Source: Bacteroidota bacterium (GTDB lineage: Bacteria; Bacteroidota; Bacteroidia; Sphingobacteriales; Sphingobacteriaceae). From it: a stretch of DNA of 15,338 nucleotides. Both the position numbers and the translations under genes were made by a program. This document shows positions 1 through 6,815 of the stretch, in pieces. The DNA lies in the NCBI GenBank assembly GCA_025355225.1, contig JANYAB010000799.1, positions 1 to 15,338 on the forward strand, read 5' to 3'. The notes beneath the pieces were generated by a model. The model was given only the letters and a program-made list of their open reading frames with translations, did not search any database and was not told the DNA's origin. How positions within the stretch are numbered: the first letter of the stretch is position 1; each line of letters starts with the position of its first letter.

Positions 1-670
1 AGCCATTTCCCCTCGACCAAAATATTTTTTTACCATTAGCCTCATGTTGCGTAAAAAACCGGCCATCCCTGAAATATAAATTTTCATCTTTATCAAAAAG
101 GTAATCCGTTGTTTTAAACCAAAGTTTGACAGCAATATCCAAATACTTTCTTTCGCCGGTCGCGGTTGATAAATAAGCCAGAGCAGGGGGCCCCATAAAT
201 AAAGCATCACACCAGGCCCATTCCCTGCTGGATATATTATTTTTCCATTCCAATGATTCTGTGTGTGGCATCCCAACAATACTATCCGCAAGGACCCTAA
301 AACGCGCGATCATTTCAGGTCGCTTATAAATAAGGTACAATTGCGAATACATCTGCCCGATACAATAATCATCCGCCATTGTCCGGTTTGGGCCGGTATT
401 CCATTTAAGGCTGTCGCCGATAGCATACATTGCTTTCAAATATTGGGGATTATGGTCAGCCCTACTAATTGCCATAATACCGGTGTAACAGGCACCATTT
501 GTCCAGTGCCACTTTGGATGACCCATGCCCTGATCTTGCCATGTTTGCAATTGCCATCCGGCAACTTTATCCATTATTTTTAATACTGAGTCGCGGTTTA
601 ATTTTTGTTGTGCGTATCCGGCTTGCAGATGTATCGTTGCAAGTAATAAAATAAAAGTGTATTTCTTCAT
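1..670 (-). CDS. Secreted GH105/GH88-family unsaturated glycuronyl hydrolase (3' end cut by window edge)
   Basis: The ORF opens at ATG 670-668 and stays open to the left edge (~223 codons); the C-terminal 140 or so residues expected for a ~370-aa family member lie outside. Residues 1-20 are a Sec signal peptide (basic MKK, hydrophobic FILLLATI, AGYA before QQ), so the product is exported. The mature part reads as an (alpha/alpha)6 barrel of the YteR type: WHWTNGACYTG near 48-58, MADDYCIGQMY around 98-108, WAWCDALFMGPP at 151-162, and FWSRGNG at 217-223. Family knowledge: these enzymes hydrolyse the unsaturated uronic acid left by polysaccharide lyases on rhamnogalacturonan or related oligosaccharides; the Asp of WCDALFM (D155) matches the catalytic general acid/base and D100/D101 match the second conserved Asp. 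It is divergent from the DGPF gene at 803 across 132 bp. The exact substrate cannot be read from the sequence. Confidence 0.88.
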   Translation of the reverse strand, partial: MKKYTFILLLATIHLQAGYAQQKLNRDSVLKIMDKVAGWQLQTWQDQGMGHPKWHWTNGACYTGIMAISRADHNPQYLKAMYAIGDSLKWNTGPNRTMADDYCIGQMYSQLYLIYKRPEMIARFRVLADSIVGMPHTESLEWKNNISSREWAWCDALFMGPPALAYLSTATGERKYLDIAVKLWFKTTDYLFDKDENLYFRDGRFFTQHEANGKKIFWSRGNG

Positions 671-743
671 ATAGTGGGTTTATGAAATAAATGTATAAAT
701 TAATGGCATTAAAGTTTACGGCCGTTAAAAAAATTTAAAGATT

Positions 744-771
744 TGTCCTATACCGGCTTTCGCTAATCGTC
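744..771 (+). promoter_or_regulatory. Putative ECF42-type promoter P1 of the first DGPF gene
   Basis: TGTCCT at 744-749 (-35-like) is followed, with an 18-bp spacer, by CGTC at 768-771 (-10-like), 35 bp before the start codon at 803. The same pattern recurs at 1165-1191 before the second DGPF gene. From memory, the ECF42 promoter described in Streptomyces venezuelae is TGTCGA at -35 and CG(A/T)C at -10; the -10 here matches exactly and the -35 in four of six positions. Assignment to the sigma factor encoded at 2005 is inference. Confidence 0.6.
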
Positions 772-802
772 TTTAGGGTGTTAAACCAAAATTTTAATCG
801 AC

Positions 803-1138
803 ATGAAAGAATTCGTAATGATCGTCAGGCTGGAAGATATGCCTGAAGTAAAATTTTCACCCGGGGAAATGCACACCAAAATGGCTGTATGGGAAAAATG
901 GATAGATGGCATTATCGCCAAAAACATTTTGGCAAGTCGTGGCAATCGTTTAGGCAAGGAAGGCCGAACAATCCTTAACGGTAAATTGGTCACCAATGGA
1001 CCTTTTGCCGAGATCAAAGAAATCATCGGCGGCTATCTTATTATCCGCGCTGATTCTATTGACGAAGCTGCTGAAATTGCAAGCGGCGCTCCTCTTGTTG
1101 GCAGCGGCAGCATTGAGATACGCAGCATATATTCGTAG
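803..1138 (+). CDS. DGPF/YCII-related domain protein (paralogue 1)
   Basis: 111-aa soluble protein of the YCII-related (DGPF) superfamily, a small ferredoxin-like alpha/beta fold. Visible family marks are the N-terminal strand KEFVMIVR, the SPGEM helix start (19-23), WIDGI (33-37), GNRLG (47-51), and the signature VTNGPFAEIKE at 63-73, where the family consensus reads VTDGPFAETKE. No signal peptide or membrane segment is seen. It is the first of three tandem paralogues; it has GAP at 95-97 where the other two have GCP, and its C-terminus is shorter. Such genes typically neighbour ECF42 sigma factors and are their known targets, but no enzymatic activity is established for them. Its own promoter-like element lies at 744-771. 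The start at 803 fits the family N-terminus and leaves a leader of about 25 nt. Confidence 0.88.
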   Translation: MKEFVMIVRLEDMPEVKFSPGEMHTKMAVWEKWIDGIIAKNILASRGNRLGKEGRTILNGKLVTNGPFAEIKEIIGGYLIIRADSIDEAAEIASGAPLVGSGSIEIRSIYS

Positions 1139-1164
1139 ACTGAATAAAAATAATTTGAATTTGC

Positions 1165-1191
1165 TGTCCAATACTTACAGGGGCGGTCGTC
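1165..1191 (+). promoter_or_regulatory. Putative ECF42-type promoter P2 of the second and third DGPF genes
   Basis: TGTCCA at 1165-1170 is followed, with a 17-bp spacer, by CGTC at 1188-1191, which is 34 bp before the ATG at 1222. It mirrors the element before the first gene: TGTCC(T/A)ATAC is shared in the -35 region, CGTC preceded by T is shared in the -10 region, and the distance to the start codon differs by one base. TGTCCA differs from the recalled Streptomyces ECF42 -35 (TGTCGA) at one base. Confidence 0.62.
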
Positions 1192-1221
1192 ATTGAGGTA
1201 TAAATCAAAAAATTAAACACT

Positions 1222-1572
1222 ATGAACGAATTTGTATTGATCTTCAGGACGGATTACCTGCCTGAAGTAAAGTTTTCGCCCGATGAAATGCAATCCATGA
1301 TGCAGCATTGGCAAAACTGGATGGGCGGCATAGCAGCCCAAAATAAACTGGCCGACAGTGGTAACCGGCTTGGTTCAAACGGCAACACCCTGCAACCGGG
1401 TAGTGTGATCACCAACGGCCCTTATGCCGAGATCAAGGAGATCATCACCGGCTACATCATTATCAGGGCCGAATCTATTGATGAGGCAGCCGAAATGGCA
1501 AAGGGTTGCCCGCTGGTAGTTGGCGGTGGCGGACAGGTAGAAGTAAGGAACATCGTTCCAATGAACGGATAA
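1222..1572 (+). CDS. DGPF/YCII-related domain protein (paralogue 2)
   Basis: 116-aa soluble protein of the YCII-related (DGPF) family. It shows the N-terminal strand NEFVLIFR, SPDEM at 19-23, the W30-Q-N-W33 helix, GNRLG at 47-51, the signature VITNGPYAEIKE at 62-73 (N replaces the consensus D, Y replaces F), and GCP at 95-97. It aligns end to end with paralogue 3 at roughly 60% identity by eye, including the shared PMNG C-terminus, so these two look like a more recent duplicate pair than paralogue 1. A separate promoter-like element at 1165-1191 precedes it, and the next gene starts 29 bp after its stop, so 2 and 3 are probably one transcript. Role inferred: ECF42 regulon member; molecular activity unknown. 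Confidence 0.9.
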   Translation: MNEFVLIFRTDYLPEVKFSPDEMQSMMQHWQNWMGGIAAQNKLADSGNRLGSNGNTLQPGSVITNGPYAEIKEIITGYIIIRAESIDEAAEMAKGCPLVVGGGGQVEVRNIVPMNG

Positions 1573-1601
1573 TTAAATCATCAACCTGAAAAATTAAGAA
1601 A

Positions 1602-1949
1602 ATGAAAGAATTTGTATTGATATTCAGAAATGAGTCAGTGGGCGAAATAAAACTTTCACCCGAAGGCATGCTGGCAGTAAGCAACGAATGGATGGATTGG
1701 ATGGGTGGTATTGCCTCACAAGGCAAACTGGTTAACCGGGGCGCACGCCTGGGTGCAGAAGGCAAAACTGTAAAACCGGGGAATGTGATCACCACCGGGC
1801 CATACGCCGAAATTAAAGAGGTAATCGGCGGGCTTACCATTATCAGGGCCGAATCGCTTGAAGAAGCTACCAGGATGGCCAAAGGCTGCCCGATCCTCAA
1901 CGTTGGCGGCAATGTGGAAGTGCGGGACGTGATCCCGATGAATGGTTAA
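1602..1949 (+). CDS. DGPF/YCII-related domain protein (paralogue 3)
   Basis: 115-aa soluble protein, third copy in the tandem DGPF array. N-terminal strand KEFVLIFR, SPEGM at 19-23, WMDWMGGI around 30-37, VITTGPYAEIKE at 62-73 (T replaces the usual D of DGPF), MAKGCP at 92-97, C-terminus VEVRDVIPMNG. The 29-bp gap after paralogue 2 holds no promoter-like TGTCC/CGTC pair, so it probably depends on the promoter at 1165. A strong hairpin and T-tract begins 13 bp after its stop codon, separating it from the sigma gene. No catalytic residues can be assigned with confidence. Confidence 0.9.
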   Translation: MKEFVLIFRNESVGEIKLSPEGMLAVSNEWMDWMGGIASQGKLVNRGARLGAEGKTVKPGNVITTGPYAEIKEVIGGLTIIRAESLEEATRMAKGCPILNVGGNVEVRDVIPMNG

Positions 1950-1961
1950 ATTTTAATAAGA

Positions 1962-2004
1962 CTTCTGTCCTTATATTTACGGGACAGAAGCCTTTTCTAT
2001 TTTT
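1962..2004 (+). terminator. Rho-independent terminator/attenuator between DGPF genes and ECF42 sigma gene
   Basis: CTTCTGTCC (1962-1970) and GGACAGAAG (1982-1990) form a perfect 9-bp stem with an 11-nt loop. A run of CCTTTTCTATTTTT follows. The stem can extend by G1960-C1992 and two A-T pairs across one mismatch. The sigma-factor ATG (2005) directly abuts the T-tract, so this is either a terminator for the DGPF transcript or an attenuator in the sigma gene leader. Confidence 0.72.
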
Positions 2005-3246
2005 ATGCAGGAAAAAGAACTGATACCACATCTATACAGAGCCGAATTCCGCAAAATTACTGCTGTATTGGGCAAGGTATTCGGTATAGCACATATTGAA
2101 GTTGCCGAAGATATTGTAAGTGATACCTTTTTATTGGCTGCCGAAACCTGGGGTTTAAAAGGATTGCCTAACAATCCTACAGCATGGCTTTATACCGTCG
2201 CAAAAAATAAGGCCAAAGACATGCTGAAACACGACTCCATCTTTAACCAAAAAGTTGTTAACGAGATAAAATATTCGTCATCCGAACTCCATGAAATAGA
2301 AATAGATCTTTCGGGCAAAAACATACAGGATAGTCAATTGCAGATGATGTTTGCAATTTGCCACCCGGGCATACCAGCTGAAGCACAGATTGGTTTATCA
2401 TTGCGGATACTTTGCGGTTTTGGGATCGAAGAAATTGCAGTCGCTTTTTTAAGCAATAAAGAAACCATTAACAAAAGATTGTTCAGGGCAAGGGAAAAAT
2501 TAAAGGAATTAAACGTAAAAATAGAGTTTCCTCCGGAAGCAGAAATAAATAAAAGGATCCAAAATGTATTGACTACCCTTTATTTGCTGTTTAACGAAGG
2601 ATACTATTCTGCAACCCGCGATAAAGTGCTGCGCCATGACCTTTGCCTCGAAGCGATGCGCCTTACCTATATGCTTATTGAAAATGAAAGCACTAATAAA
2701 CCTTTTGTAAATGCGTTGCTATCATTAATGTGTTTCCATGCCTCAAGGTTTGATGCCCGTACTAATCCAAAAGGGGAATTGGTGCTGTATGATGAACAGG
2801 ATACCCGTCTTTGGGACCGGCAGTTAATTACAAGGGGGGAATATTACTTAAACAAGGCGGCTACAGGTAACGAGATATCAAAATACCACCTGGAAGCTGC
2901 TATAGCTTATTGGCATACTATTAAAAATAACGACGAAGAGAAATGGGAAAAGATATTACAATTATACAATAAGCTTCTCATTATCGAATATTCGCCCATA
3001 GCGGCCCTCAATAGAACTTATGCCGTTTCAAAGGTATACGGGAAAGAAAAAGCCATAGAAGAAGCCGAAAAGTTAAACCTAAACAACAATCATCTGTATC
3101 ACACTTTATTGGGCGATCTATATTTTACTGTTGATCCCCATAAGGCTCTTGAGCATTTGAATCAATCTTTGAAATTATCCAGGTCAGCAGCAGATAAAAA
3201 AATAATTACAGGTAAGATCAGGAAACTTGATCTGGAGAAAAAATGA
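2005..3246 (+). CDS. ECF42-group RNA polymerase sigma factor with C-terminal extension
   Basis: 413 aa, about twice a normal ECF sigma factor. Sigma-2 lies at ~10-77 (AEDIVSDTFLLAAETW, then LPNNPTAWLYTVAKNKAKD), sigma-4 at ~110-168 (CHPGIPAEAQIGLSLRILCG, then the helix-turn-helix IEEIAVAFLSNKETINKRLFRA). A ~230-residue extension follows, with the ECF42 hallmarks LLFNEGYY (194-201) and DTRLWDRQLI (266-275) and TPR-like helices at ~325-395. Known for the group: no anti-sigma factor is encoded nearby, the extension is needed for activity or its control, and neighbouring DGPF genes are targets. Here three DGPF genes precede it and a TfoX-like gene starts 26 bp downstream. An in-frame stop at 1957 and no earlier Met fix the start at 2005, despite the lack of a ribosome binding site. 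The triggering signal is unknown. Confidence 0.92.
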   Translation: MQEKELIPHLYRAEFRKITAVLGKVFGIAHIEVAEDIVSDTFLLAAETWGLKGLPNNPTAWLYTVAKNKAKDMLKHDSIFNQKVVNEIKYSSSELHEIEIDLSGKNIQDSQLQMMFAICHPGIPAEAQIGLSLRILCGFGIEEIAVAFLSNKETINKRLFRAREKLKELNVKIEFPPEAEINKRIQNVLTTLYLLFNEGYYSATRDKVLRHDLCLEAMRLTYMLIENESTNKPFVNALLSLMCFHASRFDARTNPKGELVLYDEQDTRLWDRQLITRGEYYLNKAATGNEISKYHLEAAIAYWHTIKNNDEEKWEKILQLYNKLLIIEYSPIAALNRTYAVSKVYGKEKAIEEAEKLNLNNNHLYHTLLGDLYFTVDPHKALEHLNQSLKLSRSAADKKIITGKIRKLDLEKK

Positions 3247-3272
3247 TAAATTTCGCTATTGATTAATAAGCT

Positions 3273-3608
3273 ATGGCATACAACGAGAAACTGGCCGACC
3301 GGGTAAGAGAGGCCCTTGCTGAAATTCCGGATGTGGAAGAAAAGAAGATGTTTAGGGGTATTACCTTTATGGTCGATAATAAAATGTGTATCAGCGTAAG
3401 CGGCGATGAACTGATGCTGCGTATCGACCCTGAAATGACAGAGGAACTGATTGAAGAAAATGGCACTAGGCCAATGGTACATGGCGGCAAGCACATGAAG
3501 GGTTTTATTTATGTCAGCGAGGAACGTTTCCGCAATCAAAAAGATTTTGACCGTTGGATAAGGCTTGCTTTGGATTATAACCCGATAGCAAAGTCATCTA
3601 AAAAATAA
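3273..3608 (+). CDS. TfoX N-terminal-domain family protein
   Basis: 111-aa soluble protein matching the TfoX/Sxy N-terminal domain: MAYNEKLADRVREAL at the start, then EEKKMFRGITFMVDNKM (~24-40), a strand LMLRIDPE, and the C-terminal GFIYVSEERFRNQKDFDRWIRLAL (~75-98). The separate TfoX C-terminal domain is absent, as is usual for stand-alone proteins of this type in Bacteroidota; a role in competence regulation as for E. coli Sxy cannot be assumed. It starts 26 bp after the sigma-gene stop with no obvious terminator between, so it is probably co-transcribed with it. Functional link to the ECF42/DGPF genes is inferred from position only. Confidence 0.87.
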   Translation: MAYNEKLADRVREALAEIPDVEEKKMFRGITFMVDNKMCISVSGDELMLRIDPEMTEELIEENGTRPMVHGGKHMKGFIYVSEERFRNQKDFDRWIRLALDYNPIAKSSKK

Positions 3609-3790
3609 AACAAGGGTGCCCGCGCTTTGGTGCAACGACTATTCATTAACGCACGCAAACACTTGGTTATTGGAATTTAGATAACGACTTAAATAATTTG
3701 GTTTCACTTGAAAATAAATTTCGAAACAAGTGTATCGTTTGGTAAATATCACTCGTATATGCAGTTATGGCTTGAACACCCATATTATCA

Positions 3791-3823
3791 TAAGATAGCT
3801 GAGCGCGAGGCCCGGCTATCTTA
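3791..3823. terminator. Hairpin between convergent TfoX-like and GH3 genes, possible bidirectional terminator
   Basis: TAAGATAGC (3791-3799) and GCTATCTTA (3815-3823) form a perfect 9-bp inverted repeat around a GC-rich 15-nt loop. It lies between two convergent genes, where terminators are expected, but neither side has a clear T-tract, so terminator function is only tentative. The remainder of the 260-bp gap (3609-3868) shows only a CACTTG/CAAGTG repeat at 3705-3732 and the palindrome listed at 3841. Confidence 0.35.
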
Positions 3824-3840
3824 GCTTATAATAAAGGAAG

Positions 3841-3854
3841 TTTCAAGCTTGAAA
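3841..3854. repeat. 14-bp perfect palindrome downstream of GH3
   Basis: TTTCAAGCTTGAAA is self-complementary over 14 bp and lies 14 bp beyond the GH3 stop codon. On the minus strand it is preceded, not followed, by a T-run, so it does not read as a standard terminator for GH3. Function unknown. Confidence 0.3.
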
Positions 3855-3868
3855 AATCTTGATCCGTC

Positions 3869-6466
3869 TTACTTTGCCGCATACACCACCAGGCCACTAT
3901 TATCAAATCCATATTTCTTAGCAATGGCTTTTATTGTGGCGCCTTTACTCACAGTGAAAGGCTTTGAGTATTCATTAGCCTCAGTAAATGTCGGCGTCGA
4001 ACCATCTTTGGTATAATAAATTTTAACTCCGGGTGTTGAGCAACTTAGCGTAACGGTGGCTCCTTTCAGGCTGATTTTTGGTTTTTTGATCACGTCCACA
4101 TATTTGGCTGTTCTGGCATCGTGTATCACCCCTTTCCAGTTCATTCCGAATCCAAAATCATAAGTGTGCCCTTCTGCGTCAGTATAGCTGATCATATCGT
4201 GGGGTATGTCTTCATTTTGCAATTCAACCGTTTTCATATTAGCAGGCATTTGAAAAGGCAGTAAACCAGAAGGCTCGGTTGCACCGCTTAAAATATCCAG
4301 CACAGCCTGGTTTTGCACACCAAAAGTGGCGACGATAGCATTGGCATCTTTTTCAAACTCCGCAGGTATAGCAGGCTTTGACAAAGTAATAACTACAATA
4401 ACCGGCTTGCCCTTCATTGCAGTCCTGGTTTCCCTTATGGTTTTCAGATCGTTATAGTTTGCGGCTGTAATTGTTTTTCCTTTATAAGCGCGGTTATCAA
4501 CTCCCGGCTCAACAGGGTCTCCGGCAGCTATGCTATGCGTGCGCGCATTGTTCGCGGTATATTCACCGTATTGCAGGCTGATCGGTACATAACCGTTTCC
4601 CCCTTTGGCAACATCATCGCTATCGTAACCGGCACCACCACTTGGGCTGCTTACAAAAACAATTGCATAATCTGCTTGCGAAGGATCATCCGTCGATTTA
4701 AAATATTTCCCCAATACATCAGCCTTAACAGCTTCTTCCCATTTTTCTTTTGACGGCGGGCCAAAGAATCCTTTTATCGACGGCGTATATTTTTTAGGGA
4801 TATACACAGTTTTCCCTTTTTGTAGCGGCAGAATATTTCCATTGTTTTTTAGCATCACAATAGATTTTAGTTGCGCATTATACCCTGCGGTCATGAACTC
4901 CGGTTTGCCAACTGTTTCTTTGGATTGTGACACATCAAGATAAGGGTTTTCAAAAAGCCCAACCCTGAAAATATTGGTCAGCAATCTTACCGCTGATTGC
5001 TCGAACCTGGCCCGCATAAAAGTTTCGCCATGCTCTTTTACGCCCATTTTGTAAGCCTCAATCACCGGACCAGCATCGTTATTACCGCCAAACTGGTCAA
5101 CCCCTGCCATCAGTATCTTGTAATGTCTTTCGGCAACAGTTTTGGTTTCCATTCCCCATGATTTTCCTGCGAAAATATCCGGTTTTGCACCTTCATCTGC
5201 CGTTACGCCCCAATCCGTGCAAACCACCCCGTCATAATGATATTTCTTCCGCAGCAAGTCGGTAATAAGATAGGAGCTATAACTATTGCCGTCGTTTTCT
5301 TTGTTTTTTACATCTCTCCCGTAGGATATAGTGTAATAAGGCATCACAGCGGCGGCCATTTTGGTTTTACCATCCAGTTTAAGCGCACCGTCAACAAATG
5401 ATACCAGGTGTTCATCAAAATTATTGCCGGGATATACTGCGAATTTGCCGTAAGCAAAATGCGCATCCCTTCCACCCTCTTCCGGGCCGCCTCCGGGCCA
5501 GTGTTTCATCATGGCGTTAACACTGTTATAACCCCAGCCGTCCTTTATTTCAATACTGCCGGTTGAAGTTTGAAAGCCATCCACATAAGCCCGCGCCATA
5601 TCGGCATCCAGTTGAGGGTCTTCGCCAAATGTACCGTTGATACGTACCCAACGCGGCTCCGACCCAAGGTCTATTTGCGGAGATAAGGCAGTTGCTATAC
5701 CCAATGCCCTGTATTCCTGCGCAGCTATGTTGCCGAATTGCTTCACCACATTGGGATCGAACGTAGCAGCTAAGCCCAATTGGTCGGGCCACTGAGATAT
5801 TTTGCCCCCTGCTCCTGCCGTATATTCCACACCCGAATTGGTACTGTGCCGCGGGTCCGAGCTATTGTTTGCCGGAATACCAAAACCCACTCCTTCCACT
5901 AAAGCCTGTACATTATTGTTCCAACGCGCGGCCACTTCCGGGCTTTGAACCGAAGTGATCAAGACGTGCCTCAAATTATCTTTGATCAAAAAATCCTTTT
6001 GTTGGTCGGTAAAGGTAGCCGCATCCATGCCGTCGGTAAAAGGCTTGCCGTTATAGGTTCCGGCACCAAGCCTTCCTGTTGAAGCCGGGATTGCCTGGTG
6101 GGCGCTGTACAGCATCAGTCCGGCTATTTGTTCCACTGACAATTTTGACGCCAAATCTTTCGCCCGTTCTTCCACCGGAAGGCGCCAATCTTCATATTTA
6201 TCCAGTTTGCCGTTCTTGTTGAGGTCCTTAAAAGCCAGTCCGTTAACGGTCAGTATCTTAACCCTCGACTTCGAGGAATATCCCAGCGTAGGACCGTTAG
6301 CGTTTTTTACCAGGACGATTCCAGAGGTATCTACAACCTGAGTGTTACCGGTACCCCCTTTTTTATGCTGACCGCTATTGGTACTGCTGATAATTGTTAC
6401 GGCGAATGCTATTAACGACATGGAACCGATAAGGTAAACTGCCGGGCTGGTAAGGTTTCTTTTCAT
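3869..6466 (-). CDS. Secreted glycoside hydrolase family 3 protein with C-terminal chitobiase-like domain
   Basis: 865-aa exported beta-glycosidase candidate. A hydrophobic segment at ~9-27 is a Sec signal or membrane anchor; no lipobox Cys is present. An EF-hand-like loop follows at 81-92 (D81, N83, N85, D89, E92). The GH3 barrel includes GEDPQLD (281-287), KHWPGGGPEEGGRDAH (321-336) and GVVCTDWG (413-420), where D418 sits at the GH3 nucleophile position. The second GH3 domain ends in GLLPFQMP and YDFGFGMNW. Residues ~794-865 form a small beta-sandwich like the chitobiase/hexosaminidase C-terminal domain (VKIYYTKDGSTPT). GH3 enzymes release terminal sugars, usually beta-glucose or beta-xylose, from oligosaccharides; the specific substrate cannot be read here. 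The gene stands alone on its strand and is divergent from DoxX over a 349-bp gap. The start was chosen because it begins the signal peptide. Confidence 0.93.
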   Translation of the reverse strand: MKRNLTSPAVYLIGSMSLIAFAVTIISSTNSGQHKKGGTGNTQVVDTSGIVLVKNANGPTLGYSSKSRVKILTVNGLAFKDLNKNGKLDKYEDWRLPVEERAKDLASKLSVEQIAGLMLYSAHQAIPASTGRLGAGTYNGKPFTDGMDAATFTDQQKDFLIKDNLRHVLITSVQSPEVAARWNNNVQALVEGVGFGIPANNSSDPRHSTNSGVEYTAGAGGKISQWPDQLGLAATFDPNVVKQFGNIAAQEYRALGIATALSPQIDLGSEPRWVRINGTFGEDPQLDADMARAYVDGFQTSTGSIEIKDGWGYNSVNAMMKHWPGGGPEEGGRDAHFAYGKFAVYPGNNFDEHLVSFVDGALKLDGKTKMAAAVMPYYTISYGRDVKNKENDGNSYSSYLITDLLRKKYHYDGVVCTDWGVTADEGAKPDIFAGKSWGMETKTVAERHYKILMAGVDQFGGNNDAGPVIEAYKMGVKEHGETFMRARFEQSAVRLLTNIFRVGLFENPYLDVSQSKETVGKPEFMTAGYNAQLKSIVMLKNNGNILPLQKGKTVYIPKKYTPSIKGFFGPPSKEKWEEAVKADVLGKYFKSTDDPSQADYAIVFVSSPSGGAGYDSDDVAKGGNGYVPISLQYGEYTANNARTHSIAAGDPVEPGVDNRAYKGKTITAANYNDLKTIRETRTAMKGKPVIVVITLSKPAIPAEFEKDANAIVATFGVQNQAVLDILSGATEPSGLLPFQMPANMKTVELQNEDIPHDMISYTDAEGHTYDFGFGMNWKGVIHDARTAKYVDVIKKPKISLKGATVTLSCSTPGVKIYYTKDGSTPTFTEANEYSKPFTVSKGATIKAIAKKYGFDNSGLVVYAAK

Positions 6467-6815
6467 ATTAAATCACAGGAATATGGTTAAAAAGGCTTGA
6501 CTGTTGGCTATCTAATGAGTTTATAATTCAAGTTAAATCTATTGTGTTATTGTGACACAAATAAAAGTAAATATATAGTTGGATAATATAGTATGCAATA
6601 GACAGGTATAATTAAATTATAGACGGATAGCGGGTTTTAACCGATGGATATTTGTTTGGATGGTAATTTTGAGGAGTCCATAATTCTGTTGTAGATATTT
6701 TCCCGGCTATTATTCATCCTTTAAGGGGGATTTTTTATCGTATCTAAAAAACTAACTTGGACTACGATCAGCTATCACTCAAAAACTACAATTTAATTAT
6801 CAAAACCGTAATCCG
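6467..6815. other. 349-bp divergent intergenic region (GH3 / DoxX)
   Basis: Noncoding on both strands and AT-rich; it must carry the promoters of the GH3 gene (minus) and the DoxX gene (plus). It contains the palindrome TTGTGACACAA at 6550-6560. It also contains TAATTTTG at 6664-6671, which matches the Bacteroidota -7 consensus TAnnTTTG on the plus strand but has no TTG at the expected -33 spacing and would leave a leader of ~140 nt. Nothing else convincing was seen. Confidence 0.5.
6550..6560. promoter_or_regulatory. Palindromic operator-like site upstream of GH3
   Basis: TTGTGACACAA is a perfect 11-bp palindrome (TTGTG-A-CACAA), about 85 bp upstream of the GH3 start on the minus strand. 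A second TTGTGT at 6542-6547 pairs with ACACAA at 6555-6560, giving a nested repeat. The site is placed where a sugar-responsive regulator of GH3 could bind, but no regulator can be assigned. Confidence 0.3.

Noticed and set aside
263..583. 106-codon plus-strand ORF
   Set aside because: It lies wholly antisense to the GH105/GH88 gene, whose protein has recognisable motifs in the other strand; the plus-strand translation resembles nothing and has no promoter context.
1475..1912. 145-codon minus-strand ORF
   Set aside because: It crosses the junction of two well-supported DGPF genes on the opposite strand and is explained as a shadow of their codon usage.
1966..1975. TGTCCTTATA as a third ECF42 promoter driving the sigma gene itself
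   Set aside because: No CGTC follows at 23-24 bp (the bases there are AGCC), and the motif is better explained as one arm of the terminator hairpin.
6664..6671. TAATTTTG as the DoxX promoter -7 element
   Set aside because: It fits TAnnTTTG, but no TTG lies at the required -33 position and the leader would be about 140 nt; kept only as a note in the intergenic entry.
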